From positions 1,521,381 to 1,585,380 of the forward strand of contig NC_021487.1 of the NCBI RefSeq assembly GCF_000427095.1: 64,000 nucleotides of DNA, given 5' to 3'. How positions within the stretch are numbered: the first letter of the stretch is position 1; every line of letters starts with the position of its first letter. Source of the DNA: Chthonomonas calidirosea T49 (GTDB taxonomy: Bacteria; Armatimonadota; Chthonomonadetes; Chthonomonadales; Chthonomonadaceae). Under the pieces are notes generated by a model, which made no database searches, was not told where the DNA came from, and saw only the letters and a list, made by a program, of their open reading frames with translations. Below, piece by piece: positions 43,336-52,944 of this stretch. A program made the position numbers and the translations under genes.

Positions 43336-46281
43336 ATGGCTAGACCGCACGAACCCGAGATCATAGTGTTACATGAGCAGCCCTCCGCCTTCCCACGCCG
43401 CCTCGGACTTATCTTCCTCATCGCCTTTCTTGTGCTTTTTGGTCTCTTTCTCGTGTTGCACAACTTTGTGCCGATCTATACCGATTGGCTTTGGTTTAGA
43501 GAGGTGGGCTATCCGCAGGTTTTCTTCACCGAGGTGATCTCGAAATCGCTGCTCTACTTTGCAGCGGCCTTCCTCTTTTTTGTTATCTTCTTCACCAGTG
43601 TTGTTGTTACGATCAATAGCACCCCCGACGTCTTTTGGAGCCAACTGGTTCAACGGCTCGGAAGCAGCCAGAAGCCGGTTTTGCCGCGCCTCCTTCGGCG
43701 CATCGCTTTCGTTGTGGCTCTTATCCTCTGTTTGTGGGCAGGACGATCGGCTTCGGATGAGTGGAACGATTGGTTGCTGTTTACTCACGGCATGCCGTTT
43801 CATCAGCTCGACCCGTTATATCACAAAGATATCGGTTTCTATGTGTTCCAACTGCCATTTTTGAGCTATCTTCAAGGCTTTTTTATGATCACCTTTCTGG
43901 TTGCGCTAGCAGCGGTTATCGGCATTGGCTACTTGGAGCGCGCGCTTAATGCCCGCCCCGAAGGGGGTCTACCGCAAAGCGCTCTACGGCCTGCCATCGT
44001 GCTTATTGCCCTACTTGCGCTCACCCAGGCGTTTGGCACGCAACTCGGAGCCTATGGCCTTCTACAGCACGACAACGGCATCTTCGTGGGCGCCGACTAC
44101 GTGGACGTACACTACCGCCTTTTTGCCATTCATGTCGAGATAGTCTTGCTGATTATTACCGCCGTTACCTGCTTGATGGCCTTGAAAACATGGCGTCTTA
44201 AGCCGGCCATTTGGAGCGGTGGGGCCTGGCTCGCTGCCACCATCCTTTTGGGTGGCGTGGTACCGCAGGCGGCTCAAACGCTGCAAGTAGCCCCAAACCA
44301 GTTTGGTCTTGAACGCCCCTACATTCAACGCAACATCCAGTTCACTCGCTCGGCCTATGGGTTAGAGCACGTGCTCCAAGTGAACAACTTTCCTGCCGCC
44401 CTTAGCCTCAACGCGTCCGTTCTAGAGAAGAACCGTGCCACTCTCGATAACGTGCGTCTTTGGGACTACAAATATCTTGCCAAGGTTTACCAGCAGATAC
44501 AGGCGATCAAGCCCTACTATCGCTTCGAAGCCCTGCTGCCCAACGGCGACCGCGTGCCCAACATTGATATTGATCGCTATCTCTTCCAAGGGCATCTCCG
44601 CCAGGTGATGCTTGCCGCCCGTGAGATGGATGTAGATGCCCTACCCGAATCGGCCCAAACTTGGCAGAATCGCCGGCTGAGCTATACCCATGGCTATGGC
44701 GTGGTGATGTCCCCCGTCAACCAAGCGGTAGATGGTGACCCTGTCTATCTCATCGAAGGATTTCCGCCTAAAGCTACTGGAGAAGCGGCAGGATTGACCA
44801 TCGCCCATCCCCAGATCTACTATGGTATGTTGGACTATCGTCCCGTCTACGTAGATACCCAACAGCCAGAGTTCGACTATCCGGCAACCGGAAACGATGA
44901 CCAAGATCACTACGCTTTTTATCAGGGACATGGAGGGATTCGCATCGGTAATTCCCTATTTCGTAAACTGCTCTTTGCCTACCGCCTCAACGATTGGAAT
45001 CTGCTCCTTATCCATAGTCTCACTCCGAACACGCGCGTGCTCTGGCGAAGAGATATTCGTGAGCGGGTGCAGCTGGTAGCTCCCTTCCTTCAGCAGGATA
45101 CCGATCCCTACCTCGTCATTGACCCCGACAACGGCCATCTTGTTTGGGTTATTGATGGCTATACGCTTTCCGATCGCTACCCTTATGCCACCCCTCGCCA
45201 GCTTGCAGTCAACCCGCTGACCACCGAAACGCTGAACTACATTCGCAACAGCGTGAAAGCCACGGTAGATGCCTATAGCGGCCGCGTGAACCTCTACCTA
45301 GCCGATCCCTCCGATCCCATTGCACAGGCCTACAGCCGCATCTTTCCTGGCATTTTCCACCCACTTTCCGACCTGTCGCCGGCAATGCGAGCACACCTGC
45401 GCTATCCGGAAGACCTGTTCCGCATTCAACGAGCCATCTACGCCGTGTATCATGTGGACGACCCGCGCGTGTTCTACCTTCGTGAGGATGTGTGGGCGGT
45501 GCCAGACGAGCCTCTCTCCACCATGGATCAACAGCCGCGCGAGATGGAGCCCTACTATGTGGTGATGCATCTGCCTGACTTGGGCGCGGGCAACCGATCT
45601 ACCAAACCAACGCAGTCCTCTCGTGGTGAGGAGTTTGTGCTGATGAGCCCGCTTTCACCTATTCGCAGAGAAGACCAGAACATTCTCGGATGGATGTGCG
45701 CCCGATGCGACCCACCGCACTATGGACAGCTTGTGCTCTATCGGTTCCCACAACAGGTATCGGTGCTTGGCCCCACCCAAGTTTTACAGCGCATCAACAG
45801 CGACCCGGTTATTTCACCTCAGCTCTCTTTGCTGCGCGCCGGGGGCTCTACAGCGGAGTTTGGTAACCTTTTAGTGATTCCCATAGACCACTCGTTGCTT
45901 TACATTGCCCCCCTCTATGTGGAAGCCACCAGCAACGTGAACCGCCTGCCTAAATTGGCCAAAGTGGTTGTGGCTTACGGCGATCAGGAGGTGATGGCCA
46001 ATAGCCTCGACCAGGGGTTGGCGCTTCTCTTCCCCAGCTACAGTGCGGAAAGCAGACCCATGCCCTCTGCCCCATCCTCAAATGCATCTACAGGTACGAC
46101 ACCTATCAAACCAGCAGGCAACCTTGCACCAGAGGTGCGTTTACTTATCCAGAAAGCAAGCGCTCTCTTCAACACCTCCCAACAGCAGTTACGCCAGGGG
46201 GATTTTGCCGGCTACGGCCAGACGATGAAGCAGTTGCAGGAGACACTGACACAGCTGAAGCGCACCGTGGGTGTTCCCTAA
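43336..46281 (+). CDS. UPF0182 family large membrane protein
   Basis: A 981-residue protein. Seven hydrophobic helices lie in the first ~330 residues ([20 protein letters not shown], then [20 protein letters not shown], a family hallmark). A very large non-cytoplasmic domain follows with [39 protein letters not shown] and [16 protein letters not shown], the most conserved UPF0182 stretches. The family has no established function. GGAGG is 5 nt before the ATG. A Ser/Thr/Pro linker and coiled coil form the last ~80 residues. The YbjQ gene follows by 37 nt. Confidence 0.92.
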   Translation: MARPHEPEIIVLHEQPSAFPRRLGLIFLIAFLVLFGLFLVLHNFVPIYTDWLWFREVGYPQVFFTEVISKSLLYFAAAFLFFVIFFTSVVVTINSTPDVFWSQLVQRLGSSQKPVLPRLLRRIAFVVALILCLWAGRSASDEWNDWLLFTHGMPFHQLDPLYHKDIGFYVFQLPFLSYLQGFFMITFLVALAAVIGIGYLERALNARPEGGLPQSALRPAIVLIALLALTQAFGTQLGAYGLLQHDNGIFVGADYVDVHYRLFAIHVEIVLLIITAVTCLMALKTWRLKPAIWSGGAWLAATILLGGVVPQAAQTLQVAPNQFGLERPYIQRNIQFTRSAYGLEHVLQVNNFPAALSLNASVLEKNRATLDNVRLWDYKYLAKVYQQIQAIKPYYRFEALLPNGDRVPNIDIDRYLFQGHLRQVMLAAREMDVDALPESAQTWQNRRLSYTHGYGVVMSPVNQAVDGDPVYLIEGFPPKATGEAAGLTIAHPQIYYGMLDYRPVYVDTQQPEFDYPATGNDDQDHYAFYQGHGGIRIGNSLFRKLLFAYRLNDWNLLLIHSLTPNTRVLWRRDIRERVQLVAPFLQQDTDPYLVIDPDNGHLVWVIDGYTLSDRYPYATPRQLAVNPLTTETLNYIRNSVKATVDAYSGRVNLYLADPSDPIAQAYSRIFPGIFHPLSDLSPAMRAHLRYPEDLFRIQRAIYAVYHVDDPRVFYLREDVWAVPDEPLSTMDQQPREMEPYYVVMHLPDLGAGNRSTKPTQSSRGEEFVLMSPLSPIRREDQNILGWMCARCDPPHYGQLVLYRFPQQVSVLGPTQVLQRINSDPVISPQLSLLRAGGSTAEFGNLLVIPIDHSLLYIAPLYVEATSNVNRLPKLAKVVVAYGDQEVMANSLDQGLALLFPSYSAESRPMPSAPSSNASTGTTPIKPAGNLAPEVRLLIQKASALFNTSQQQLRQGDFAGYGQTMKQLQETLTQLKRTVGVP

Positions 46282-46318
46282 GGCCTACAGTGACTTTCAT
46301 AAAATAAGGAGCAAAAGG

Positions 46319-46669
46319 ATGCCATCTGCCTTGATGGATCATAACCTAGTGACGACCGCCTTCGAACTGCCCGGCCACCGCATTGTGCGCACCCTAGGAG
46401 TAGTGCGCGGCATCACCGTGCGATCGCGCAGCGTTCTCGGAAACATTGGAGCGGGAATACAGGCTTTCTTCGGTGGCAACATCACGCTCTATACCAATCT
46501 CTGCGAGCATGCACGCGAGGAAGCCTATGAGATCATGATACAGCACGCCGTAGAAAAAGGCGCCAACGCCGTGATCGGGGTGCGCTACGATGCGACGGAG
46601 ATCGCTGCAGGCATTACCGAGGTGTTAGCCTATGGAACCGCTGTTGTGGTAGAGCCGTTGAGCGCGTAA
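46319..46669 (+). CDS. YbjQ family (UPF0145) protein
   Basis: A 116-residue member of the YbjQ/UPF0145 family, called a heavy-metal-binding domain in some databases. Typical features are [20 protein letters not shown], the [20 protein letters not shown] helix and [14 protein letters not shown] followed by [12 protein letters not shown]. The protein likely forms a pentameric ring; function is unknown. AAGGAG stands before the ATG. Its stop lies 4 nt from the convergent FG-GAP gene. Confidence 0.9.
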   Translation: MPSALMDHNLVTTAFELPGHRIVRTLGVVRGITVRSRSVLGNIGAGIQAFFGGNITLYTNLCEHAREEAYEIMIQHAVEKGANAVIGVRYDATEIAAGITEVLAYGTAVVVEPLSA

Positions 46670-46673
46670 CGTT

Positions 46674-47809
46674 TTAACCTAAGTTCAGCCATAAGTCCAC
46701 TCGGGGCGCATCCCAGTTATAGGGCTTGCAGACGAGATCGGGTCGGCCATCGCCATCGAGATCGGCCACTTTGCCTTCATGCACACCAATACCCGTAGCG
46801 ATCTCGGTTTTGGTGAAACCGCCTCTGCCATCTCCGTAGAAAATCCACATTTTGCATTGGGGATTATCGGGATCGGTGCGGCTTTCTGTCCACTTAGCCA
46901 TCTCGGCACAAAAGATATCGAGATGGCCATCGCGGTTGAAATCGGCTACGGCGAGTGTGTGGCCATGCACCACATTTCGCTCAAGGAGGTCGTGTGCCGT
47001 CCAGTTTGCTGTGACACGCGGATCGCCATGATAGGCATACCAGCGTAGTTGGCCAATAGCATCACCATTGACCATCACCACTTCAAGCTGCTTGTCACCG
47101 TTGAGATCGCCTACCGCTATGCGCGGATGCGTCTGATCTGCAGCAATGACATAAGCAGAGAACCGATTTTGGCCCTCATAGCGAAACCACTTGCCCCCTG
47201 CCAAAAGCTCAGGCTTGCCATCGCCATCTATATCGCCAGCAGCTAGCCCCTCTCCCGCGCCCGACCAAATGTCATAGTAGGGCCACGGCTCAACATAGGG
47301 ATCGGATGGGATAGGGGCATAGTAGAGCTTTTCGGCTCCTTGGTTCCAAAAAACCACTCGGCTTGCCCATCGCCATCGAAATCGCCAAAGAGCTGATCGT
47401 GATGTTGGTGGGCGCCGTCCGGCTTAATAACGTGGCGTTTCCACGGAGTGCCCGGCGCATAGTGGGGCCATGGATTCTCCCACCAGTAGAGCGCACCGCC
47501 TTGATAATCGTTACCGGCCACGATATCGAGATCGCCATCCCCATCAATGTCGTAGCAGGCACAGCCCGCCTCAATGGGGATGGCCTCATCTTCGATCACG
47601 TAGATCGCCCAACCCTGCATCACCCGGCGATACCACGCGATGGCAGGTGCCTTGCCCCTGCAAGTGATGATAAAATCCTTATACCCATCGCGATCGAAAT
47701 CGGCCACGAGGCATCCGGTCTGTTGATTCGAGCCTGGAGGGGTAGGTAGATCCCCATTACGGCTCGAAAGATGTCTCCATCTCACGACACGAGGTTGGAA
47801 AAACGACAT
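46674..47809 (-). CDS. FG-GAP/VCBS repeat protein split by a frameshift
   Basis: Two overlapping minus-strand frames encode one continuous beta-propeller. The first (from 47809) has LVADFDRDGYKDFIITC, CYDIDGDGDLDIVAGND and FGDFDGDGQAEWFF. It then drifts, while the second resumes with WNQGAEKLYYAPIPSDPY, AAGDIDGDGKPELLAGG, AVADFNRDGHLDIFCAE and VADLDGDGRPDLVCKP. The switch falls at a run of six A (plus strand, 47348-47353); one extra base would give a 378-residue protein with calcium-loop repeats. No signal peptide is obvious. It follows the rhamnosidase gene by 26 nt, so it may assist polysaccharide binding. The frameshift is either a sequencing error or true inactivation. Confidence 0.8.
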
Positions 47810-47835
47810 GGTTAACCTTTATAGAGCAAGGAGAT

Positions 47836-50238
47836 CTATCCCTCCGTACTCTCGAAGACGTAGTGGCCAGCTCGATCGAGGGTGAAATGAGAAACGTTCT
47901 CATCGGCCTGGAACTGCGGCTGCATCGAACTTCCTACCAGTCTCGCCTTCCCATGAAGTTGCACATCGGCCTTCACGTCGGGTGGCAGCATGAGGTCTAC
48001 GCGTTCCCCTCCGTTCTTGAGGGCCTGCACCCGGATATGAAGGAGACCATGCGGCGTAGGCACATTCCCCTCGGCCCATTGAAGGCCGGCGAGATCGGGG
48101 GCGATAACCGCCGTGGCGTAGCCGGCACCTGTGGGACGCACGCCGAGCACGCGCTCTGTGAGAAAGCTTGTTGGACCGGAAGACCACCCGTGACAAAGGC
48201 TCACAAAGGTGCCCATGCCGTTATCCGCCTGGAGATAGAGATGGAAGTGCTTTTTAGGCCAAGAGGGGTCATAGCCCTCCCAAAAGGTGGTGGCTCCTTC
48301 GGCGATCATGCCGCCCCAATAGCGCCGAATAAAATTAAGCGCCGCCTGGGTATGACCAGCTAGGCTCATCGCATAGATAACATAGTTATTGTAATAGGGT
48401 GTGGCGATGTAAGACCATGCCGGGCTCTCAGGAGCGAAAACCGCTTGATAGATGGCTGTTGTCTCGGCTGGTGTGGTGGCGCCGGCGAAAATGGCCATGG
48501 CGTTCTCTTGACGCCGAAGCCCAAACGTATCGGTTTGTGGCGAGAGCCAATGCTGGTGTGCCGCTTGGGTGAGCCGATCGGCGAGCTGTTGGCAATGCTC
48601 AGCGTTGGACATATCGCCCATCTCGCGGAAGAGGAAGGCCGCATCTTTTGCGGCTTTGATGTAGTACATCTGGGTGGCGATGCGAGCGAGTGGGCTATCA
48701 CCGTTGAAGTCGGGCGACCAGTCCACATAATCCCATGCACCATGTTTATTTGCGAAAAGCCCTTGGTCATCGAGATCGCCCTCCATATAGGCGATCATCG
48801 AAGCCAGCAGGTCGTGCTGTTTCATCAGGTAGTCCTTGTCACCGATGTGCTTATAGAAATCGGTGAGTCCCACAACCCAGGCGGCGGAGTAGCCGGGAAT
48901 ACCGTTCACGTGGTTTTTAGGCAGATCGGCAGGTGGATTGCCTCCTTGTGCATCATCGCGGAGGCGCTGCATGGTCTGCTCCATCAAGAACTTATCGGCA
49001 AAAACGGTGTCAATAACCCGGCCTGAAACCTGCAGATCGCCCATCCAACGCGCCCGGTCGCGTTTGGGAGCATCCCAAATATCCTCCTGCATGCAGAGGT
49101 GGGCTGTGTAGGCCCCTACATACCAGATGCGTGTGAGGAGGGGGTCGGAGCAGTCGAACGAGCCTTTGTATTGAACGGGATAGTACTTAAAATCGAGAGA
49201 TACGTCCACGGTCAGCGGGGTATCGGAGGTTCCAGGAGGCGCATAGCAGGTGATTTTGGCGTAATGGAAGGCACTATAGGGTGTGTAGAGCGGAGAGGAC
49301 GTGGAGCGGGTATCGAAAGTGTGGATGCCACCCCACGGTTTCATCACCGCCTCGTCTTCCGACTCACCGGTTCCAACTTCAATAATGCCATCACCCTTCA
49401 CGAGAAGACGTACGCGTCCAGCCACCTCTTTGCCAAAATCCACAACAAACGAGGGCGGCGTTCGACCGGAATTCTGAGGAGGGGCTACAACTTCTATATG
49501 TCCTGGATGATGCGAATCCACCGTAATCTTGCCCGCCCCCGCCTGCACGTCCAGTATACCTACGACGGGCAAGGTGATATGCGCTAGATAGGGCACATCT
49601 ACTGAATCGTATCCAGGCCATCCGATGAGCTCGTTCCAAGGTGCATCTCCCAGCGAGGCTTCTACAGTGGCAGCAGACCAAGAACTATCGTCATAATCTA
49701 GCGTTGTCCAGTTATCTGATGATTCCGCTTGCTCGGTAACCCGCCAGTTTTTATCGGTACAAAGAAGCGTTTTCCCGTCGGCATCGAGCATAGCGATGAG
49801 CCCTGCTGGGCCTCCTCCATTGACAGCGCGCACCGCGATCACGTTTTTCCCCATATGCAGGTGCGATGTTAGCGGGACGGCATGGACATGCTGCCATACG
49901 AAACCGTCGCCGGTTTGTGGAGAGGAGTGATCGAGCTCTTGGCCGTTCACATAAAGCGTAAAGAGGTCGTCGGCCGTTATGTAGAGCACGGCCTTTCTGG
50001 GTAAGCGTTCTAAAGTGAAAACGCGGCGTGCGTAGATAGTCTGGTTATCAGCCACATGATTGGTCCATATCCATTTCACGGGCTGAGTGGTGGAGGAGAC
50101 AAATTGAACGGACTTAGGGATGGGTAGACCGTAAGTAGGGTCGGGTGTCGGAGGTCGCCGGGCTTGAGCGGCGGTTATTTGCAGAATGCCTCCGAGCACA
50201 CACAGCTTCAGACAGATGCAATGTCGCAGGGTTTTCAC
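47836..50238 (-). CDS. Secreted GH78 alpha-L-rhamnosidase
   Basis: An 800-residue enzyme with a signal peptide (CICLKLCVLGGILQITAAQA). An N-terminal beta-sandwich (KWIWTNHVADNQTIYARRVF, then YITADDLFTLYVNGQEL) is followed by further sandwich domains and an (alpha/alpha)6 barrel from about residue 390. EDIWDAPKRDRARWMGDLQV and WDYVDWSPDFN, then TTFWEGYDPSWP, hold the conserved GH78 acidic residues. GH78 enzymes release terminal alpha-L-rhamnose from plant and microbial polysaccharides or glycosides. The start is GTG at 50238 with AAGGAGG 5 nt upstream. The FG-GAP gene follows in the same direction. Confidence 0.9.
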   Translation of the reverse strand: MKTLRHCICLKLCVLGGILQITAAQARRPPTPDPTYGLPIPKSVQFVSSTTQPVKWIWTNHVADNQTIYARRVFTLERLPRKAVLYITADDLFTLYVNGQELDHSSPQTGDGFVWQHVHAVPLTSHLHMGKNVIAVRAVNGGGPAGLIAMLDADGKTLLCTDKNWRVTEQAESSDNWTTLDYDDSSWSAATVEASLGDAPWNELIGWPGYDSVDVPYLAHITLPVVGILDVQAGAGKITVDSHHPGHIEVVAPPQNSGRTPPSFVVDFGKEVAGRVRLLVKGDGIIEVGTGESEDEAVMKPWGGIHTFDTRSTSSPLYTPYSAFHYAKITCYAPPGTSDTPLTVDVSLDFKYYPVQYKGSFDCSDPLLTRIWYVGAYTAHLCMQEDIWDAPKRDRARWMGDLQVSGRVIDTVFADKFLMEQTMQRLRDDAQGGNPPADLPKNHVNGIPGYSAAWVVGLTDFYKHIGDKDYLMKQHDLLASMIAYMEGDLDDQGLFANKHGAWDYVDWSPDFNGDSPLARIATQMYYIKAAKDAAFLFREMGDMSNAEHCQQLADRLTQAAHQHWLSPQTDTFGLRRQENAMAIFAGATTPAETTAIYQAVFAPESPAWSYIATPYYNNYVIYAMSLAGHTQAALNFIRRYWGGMIAEGATTFWEGYDPSWPKKHFHLYLQADNGMGTFVSLCHGWSSGPTSFLTERVLGVRPTGAGYATAVIAPDLAGLQWAEGNVPTPHGLLHIRVQALKNGGERVDLMLPPDVKADVQLHGKARLVGSSMQPQFQADENVSHFTLDRAGHYVFESTEG

Positions 50239-50341
50239 CGTTTCCTCCTTATAGCCAGGCAGCTTTTGTTACTGTTTTCGATATCATGAGCAGGAATTCC
50301 TGCCGTCGCCGCTTTCGGTCACAGGTGCAGAGTATCTGTTC

Positions 50342-50500
50342 ATGATCGTAGTTGTGCTCGCGATAGTTCTACTCGTCGTGGGCTTTATCGGTTGGCGTAC
50401 CCTTGGTTCTCCGGGGGCATCCTCAAATATTAAGGTGGTACCACCCCAACCTGGCCAGGCGTTTCCTGGAGCCAAACGTGTCTACCGTGGTGGTCCTTAA
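50342..50500 (+). CDS. Orphan short copy of the small membrane-protein family
   Basis: A 52-residue frame: a hydrophobic helix (VVVLAIVLLVVGFIGWRT) and the tail PQPGQAFPGAKRVYRGGP. It matches the protein at 52671-52862 in the GFIGWRT segment and in PGQ-F-GA-RVY, but lacks the N-terminal KSSDVNP part and has no pilin-like gene before it. The ATG has no good ribosome site, and no in-frame upstream start restores the missing part. It may be a 5'-truncated remnant or a functional short gene; homology of the tail is solid, status is not. Confidence 0.55.
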   Translation: MIVVVLAIVLLVVGFIGWRTLGSPGASSNIKVVPPQPGQAFPGAKRVYRGGP

Positions 50501-50508
50501 ACGCCCTC

Positions 50509-50557
50509 GCAAGAGAGAGACAACTGCCCTGGTGTTTGGCTCTTGCTTCTCTCTTGC
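50509..50557 (+). terminator. Terminator-like hairpin after the orphan small gene
   Basis: A 10-bp stem (50509-50518 with 50548-50557) with a 29-nt loop, 8 nt after the stop codon, followed by CTTATG rather than a clear T-run. A second inverted repeat (50638-50645 with 50651-50658) lies further on, beyond the DUF4239 stop. Confidence 0.45.
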
Positions 50558-50690
50558 CTTATGATGAACCAGTGAAGCTTAGGAGAGATAGAGCCTCCAA
50601 GTAATGGTGTCTTTTGACATTGTGGCGGCGTTTCAACCTAATGTCGCTTGGACATTAGAAACCTCTTTGTGCCACGCGTCTAGCCTTTGA

Positions 50691-51488
50691 TCAAGGCAAT
50701 TTTGTTGGGGCGATCCCTTTTTGAAGGCTCTGCAGCGTCTCCCGATTAACTTGGATCACCCCACTGCGTGGTCTATCGAGGTCAACGATCAAAAAAATGG
50801 TCAAGGCAACGCTCCCTAACAACAGAAAGGTTGAGGAGCGGACACGGTGTCCCGAGAGGCCCGATATATAGCCAAACAGAATAGCTATTAGAATAGATAG
50901 GGCAAATATCGTAAAAAATACAATTTCCGGCACACGTCTTTGAAAGGCAGCCTGTGTGCTGCTCGCAGAGTCAATAAGTTGATTGAGCGATTGAACAAAG
51001 AGACCGCTCGTTACCGGTCTTGCATCCTTTTGCACAGCCAACATAGCCTCACCCCAAAGCTGCGCAGCGAGTTGGTTGGCCTGTTCTATTCGGCGCTGAC
51101 GCTCCTGTTGGTTTGCCAGAGGAAGACTGACCTCTTGCAGCCGCACATTGACATACTGGCTTAGCAGGGACTGAACCTTCGCGCGCATCGCCTCTGGCAG
51201 GAGTTGAGTTCGAAGGTAGGTCGTTCCAATGGCGTTTGCTTCCGTCACAAGAGCCTCGCTGCGGTCTTCATAGCGTTGCAGGGTCCACGAAAAGGTAAAG
51301 CTAAGTAAAAGAGATAAAAGCCCGATTGTGGAGGCCAATATCACGCCTACATGCGCTTTGAACGCCTCGGTGGCATCGAGTTGCCATCGCCTACCGAATC
51401 GAAAGCCCGCTTCTACTCCTAGCCCCATAAGGCCTATTAAGATCGCCACGATGAGGAGGATGCTCTGGTTGTAAAGCAGGGGTTCCAC
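50691..51488 (-). CDS. DUF4239-like membrane protein
   Basis: A 265-residue protein with two N-terminal helices (ILLIVAILIGLMGLGVEAGF and ASTIGLLSLLLSFTFSW), a long helical soluble part (EDRSEALVTEANAIGTTYLR) and two C-terminal helices (FFTIFALSILIAILFGYISG and FLLLGSVALTIFLIVDLD). This resembles the bestrophin-like DUF4239 family, often proposed to be channel-like. The start is GTG at 51488 with AAAGGAGG 7 nt upstream; the longer frame has no ribosome site. It has its own strong promoter at 51590-51618. Confidence 0.75.
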   Translation of the reverse strand: MEPLLYNQSILLIVAILIGLMGLGVEAGFRFGRRWQLDATEAFKAHVGVILASTIGLLSLLLSFTFSWTLQRYEDRSEALVTEANAIGTTYLRTQLLPEAMRAKVQSLLSQYVNVRLQEVSLPLANQQERQRRIEQANQLAAQLWGEAMLAVQKDARPVTSGLFVQSLNQLIDSASSTQAAFQRRVPEIVFFTIFALSILIAILFGYISGLSGHRVRSSTFLLLGSVALTIFLIVDLDRPRSGVIQVNRETLQSLQKGIAPTKLP

Positions 51489-51589
51489 GTACGAACCTCC
51501 TTTCTCTTTTCCGCGTCTCAGAGCGTCGGCACACAGCACGTGGAGGGATGAGGACAACGGATCTCTATGCGCGCAAAAGTATAGGGGCT

Positions 51590-51618
51590 ATTATAGGCGA
51601 GATAACGTCCTTCGTCAA
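51590..51618 (-). promoter_or_regulatory. Promoter of the DUF4239-like gene
   Basis: Read on the minus strand: TTGACG (51618-51613), 17-bp spacer, TATAAT (51595-51590). The start point would be near 51583, about 95 nt before the GTG. Confidence 0.78.
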
Positions 51619-51675
51619 TAGCTATCCCAAATAGTCACAACAGCCTTGAAGTTGGACTTCTGCTTCTCTCGTGCT

Positions 51676-51798
51676 TTACGTAGAGGTCTTCAAAAACCGT
51701 TTCAAGGCAAAACGACGCCTTATCGCACGTAGCTCTGCCGCAAGAGCCAGCGCTGCTTTTCCCGATTCGGCGGCGATCGCTGACTTTGATTCTGAGCA
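51676..51798 (-). pseudogene. Truncated 3' end of a flavoprotein-oxidase paralogue
   Basis: On the minus strand this stretch encodes ESKSAIAAESGKAALA followed by LAAELRAIRRRFALKRFLK and a stop at 51676-51678. The second half is identical, base for base over 57 nt, to the last codons of the oxidase gene at 52945-54099. The part before it is related in protein (AAES... against ATDS...) but diverged. An in-frame stop precedes it, so only about 36 codons remain. It is best read as the remnant of a tandem paralogue. Confidence 0.75.
51688..51744. repeat. 57-bp direct repeat, copy 1
   Basis: Identical over 57 bases to 52960-53016, in the same orientation, 1,272 bp apart. Identity stops abruptly on both sides; on the 3' flank (51745-51780) only about 60 percent of bases still match, mostly in a codon-like pattern. 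Confidence 0.95.
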
Positions 51799-51827
51799 TC
51801 GAATTATTTGATCTCTAGCTTTTTATC

Positions 51828-51856
51828 TTGCATACCGTCGCTTTTTGATATATAAT
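51828..51856 (+). promoter_or_regulatory. Promoter of the second pilin-like cassette
   Basis: TTGCAT at 51828-51833, 17-bp spacer, TATAAT at 51851-51856. The start point would be near 51863, 31 nt before the ATG. It lies inside the cassette bounded by the 57-bp repeats. Confidence 0.78.
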
Positions 51857-51893
51857 TTAACCGCATCTTCGACCTATAGAAAGGAAAGGGAAA

Positions 51894-52652
51894 ATGCAAC
51901 GCACATCGTTACATCGCAAAGGTTTCACACTCATCGAGCTTCTTGTCGTTATCGCTATAATAGCGATATTGGCAGCCATTCTATTCCCCGTTTTTGCCCA
52001 AGCTCGTGAAAAAGCTCGTGCTGCCGCTTGTCTTAGCAACATGAAGCAACTGGGTCTCGCCTACATGATGTACTCCCAAGACTATGACGAGACCGCCCCA
52101 CCACTATGGTGGTGGACTCAGGCCTTCTGGCCTACCTTTGTCTATCCGTATATCAAAAACCAAGGCCTTTTTCGCTGCCCCTCCGATCCCTACGGCGCTG
52201 CCTTTGTATGGCCGCAAGATAACCCCCAGAACCTGCTGAGAAGTTACATGCTCTACGTAGGCGCATCCGCCATGGGTAACACCGGAGGTAAAGATGCTGC
52301 TGTTGAACAACCAGCCTCGTTTATCGTGTTCACGGAAAAGGGGTCTAAACCCACAGAGCCTTGGCCGGAGATGTACTGCCCGCCAGAACCTGACCAATGT
52401 TGTAGCCAATATGCCTGTGGTGCTAACAACACGGGAACGAACTATGACCGGCTTATCTGTCCTGGGCAAACTCCACGACATAATGGGGGATACAACTGGA
52501 CCCTCATGGACGGACATGTTAAATGGATGCGCATCGAGCAGACCATGCATCAGTCTCAGATTCCCTCTGGTGGCAATGTGGACTGGTGGCATCTTTGCAA
52601 AGAGACCATGTGGGATCCGACACCTAGCGACCCCAATACCGGTCCAAACTAA
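51894..52652 (+). CDS. DUF1559-type prepilin-like secreted/surface protein
   Basis: A 252-residue paralogue of the gene at 2052-2903. The N-terminus is [20 protein letters not shown] (prepilin cleavage before F, Glu at +5), then [20 protein letters not shown]. The mature part has many Trp, Pro and Cys residues and a C-terminal [20 protein letters not shown], the H-x9-DG-like signature. GGAAAGGGAAA precedes the ATG. The small membrane protein gene follows 18 nt after the stop, and a terminator after that, so promoter, two genes and terminator make a compact unit. Confidence 0.9.
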   Translation: MQRTSLHRKGFTLIELLVVIAIIAILAAILFPVFAQAREKARAAACLSNMKQLGLAYMMYSQDYDETAPPLWWWTQAFWPTFVYPYIKNQGLFRCPSDPYGAAFVWPQDNPQNLLRSYMLYVGASAMGNTGGKDAAVEQPASFIVFTEKGSKPTEPWPEMYCPPEPDQCCSQYACGANNTGTNYDRLICPGQTPRHNGGYNWTLMDGHVKWMRIEQTMHQSQIPSGGNVDWWHLCKETMWDPTPSDPNTGPN

Positions 52653-52670
52653 CCGAGGAGATAAAGCGTC

Positions 52671-52862
52671 ATGCTAGATAAGCTTAAATCCAGCGATGTC
52701 AACCCTATCGTAGGAATTGTAGTCATCGTTGTTTTACTGGCTATCATCGGTTTCATCGGATGGCGTACATTCGGAAGAAGCGGTCCCAGTGCTGTGCATG
52801 TGACCACACAGAAGCCTGGCCAGCCTTTTGCTGGAGCACAAAGAGTGTACGGCACTCCATAA
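52671..52862 (+). CDS. Small single-pass membrane protein (VNP-type micro-protein)
   Basis: A 63-residue protein: LDKLKSSDVNPIVG, a membrane helix (IVVIVVLLAIIGFIGWRT) and a soluble tail ending PGQPFAGAQRVYGTP. It belongs with the proteins at 1844-2038 and 50342-50500. GAGGAGA stands before the ATG. Its place directly behind a DUF1559 gene, repeated at two loci, suggests a shared job with the pilin-like protein, perhaps membrane retention or assembly; this is inference. No named family is recognised. Confidence 0.8.
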   Translation: MLDKLKSSDVNPIVGIVVIVVLLAIIGFIGWRTFGRSGPSAVHVTTQKPGQPFAGAQRVYGTP

Positions 52863-52878
52863 AAAGCAAAAAACGTGA

Positions 52879-52938
52879 ACTAAGGAGCGTAGGCGGAATG
52901 CACTTACCTATCGTCCTACCTCCTTAGTGCTTTTCTTT
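52879..52938 (+). terminator. Intrinsic terminator of the second pilin-like cassette
   Basis: A 14-bp stem with one bulged C (52879-52893 with 52915-52928), a 21-nt loop, then GCTTTTCTTT. It closes the cassette 7 nt before the convergent oxidase gene ends. Confidence 0.78.
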
Positions 52939-52944
52939 ATCGCA

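Noticed and set aside
50604-50690. Short plus-strand frame beginning ATGGTGTC
   Set aside because: Only 27 codons, no ribosome site, and it overlaps an inverted repeat beyond the DUF4239 stop.
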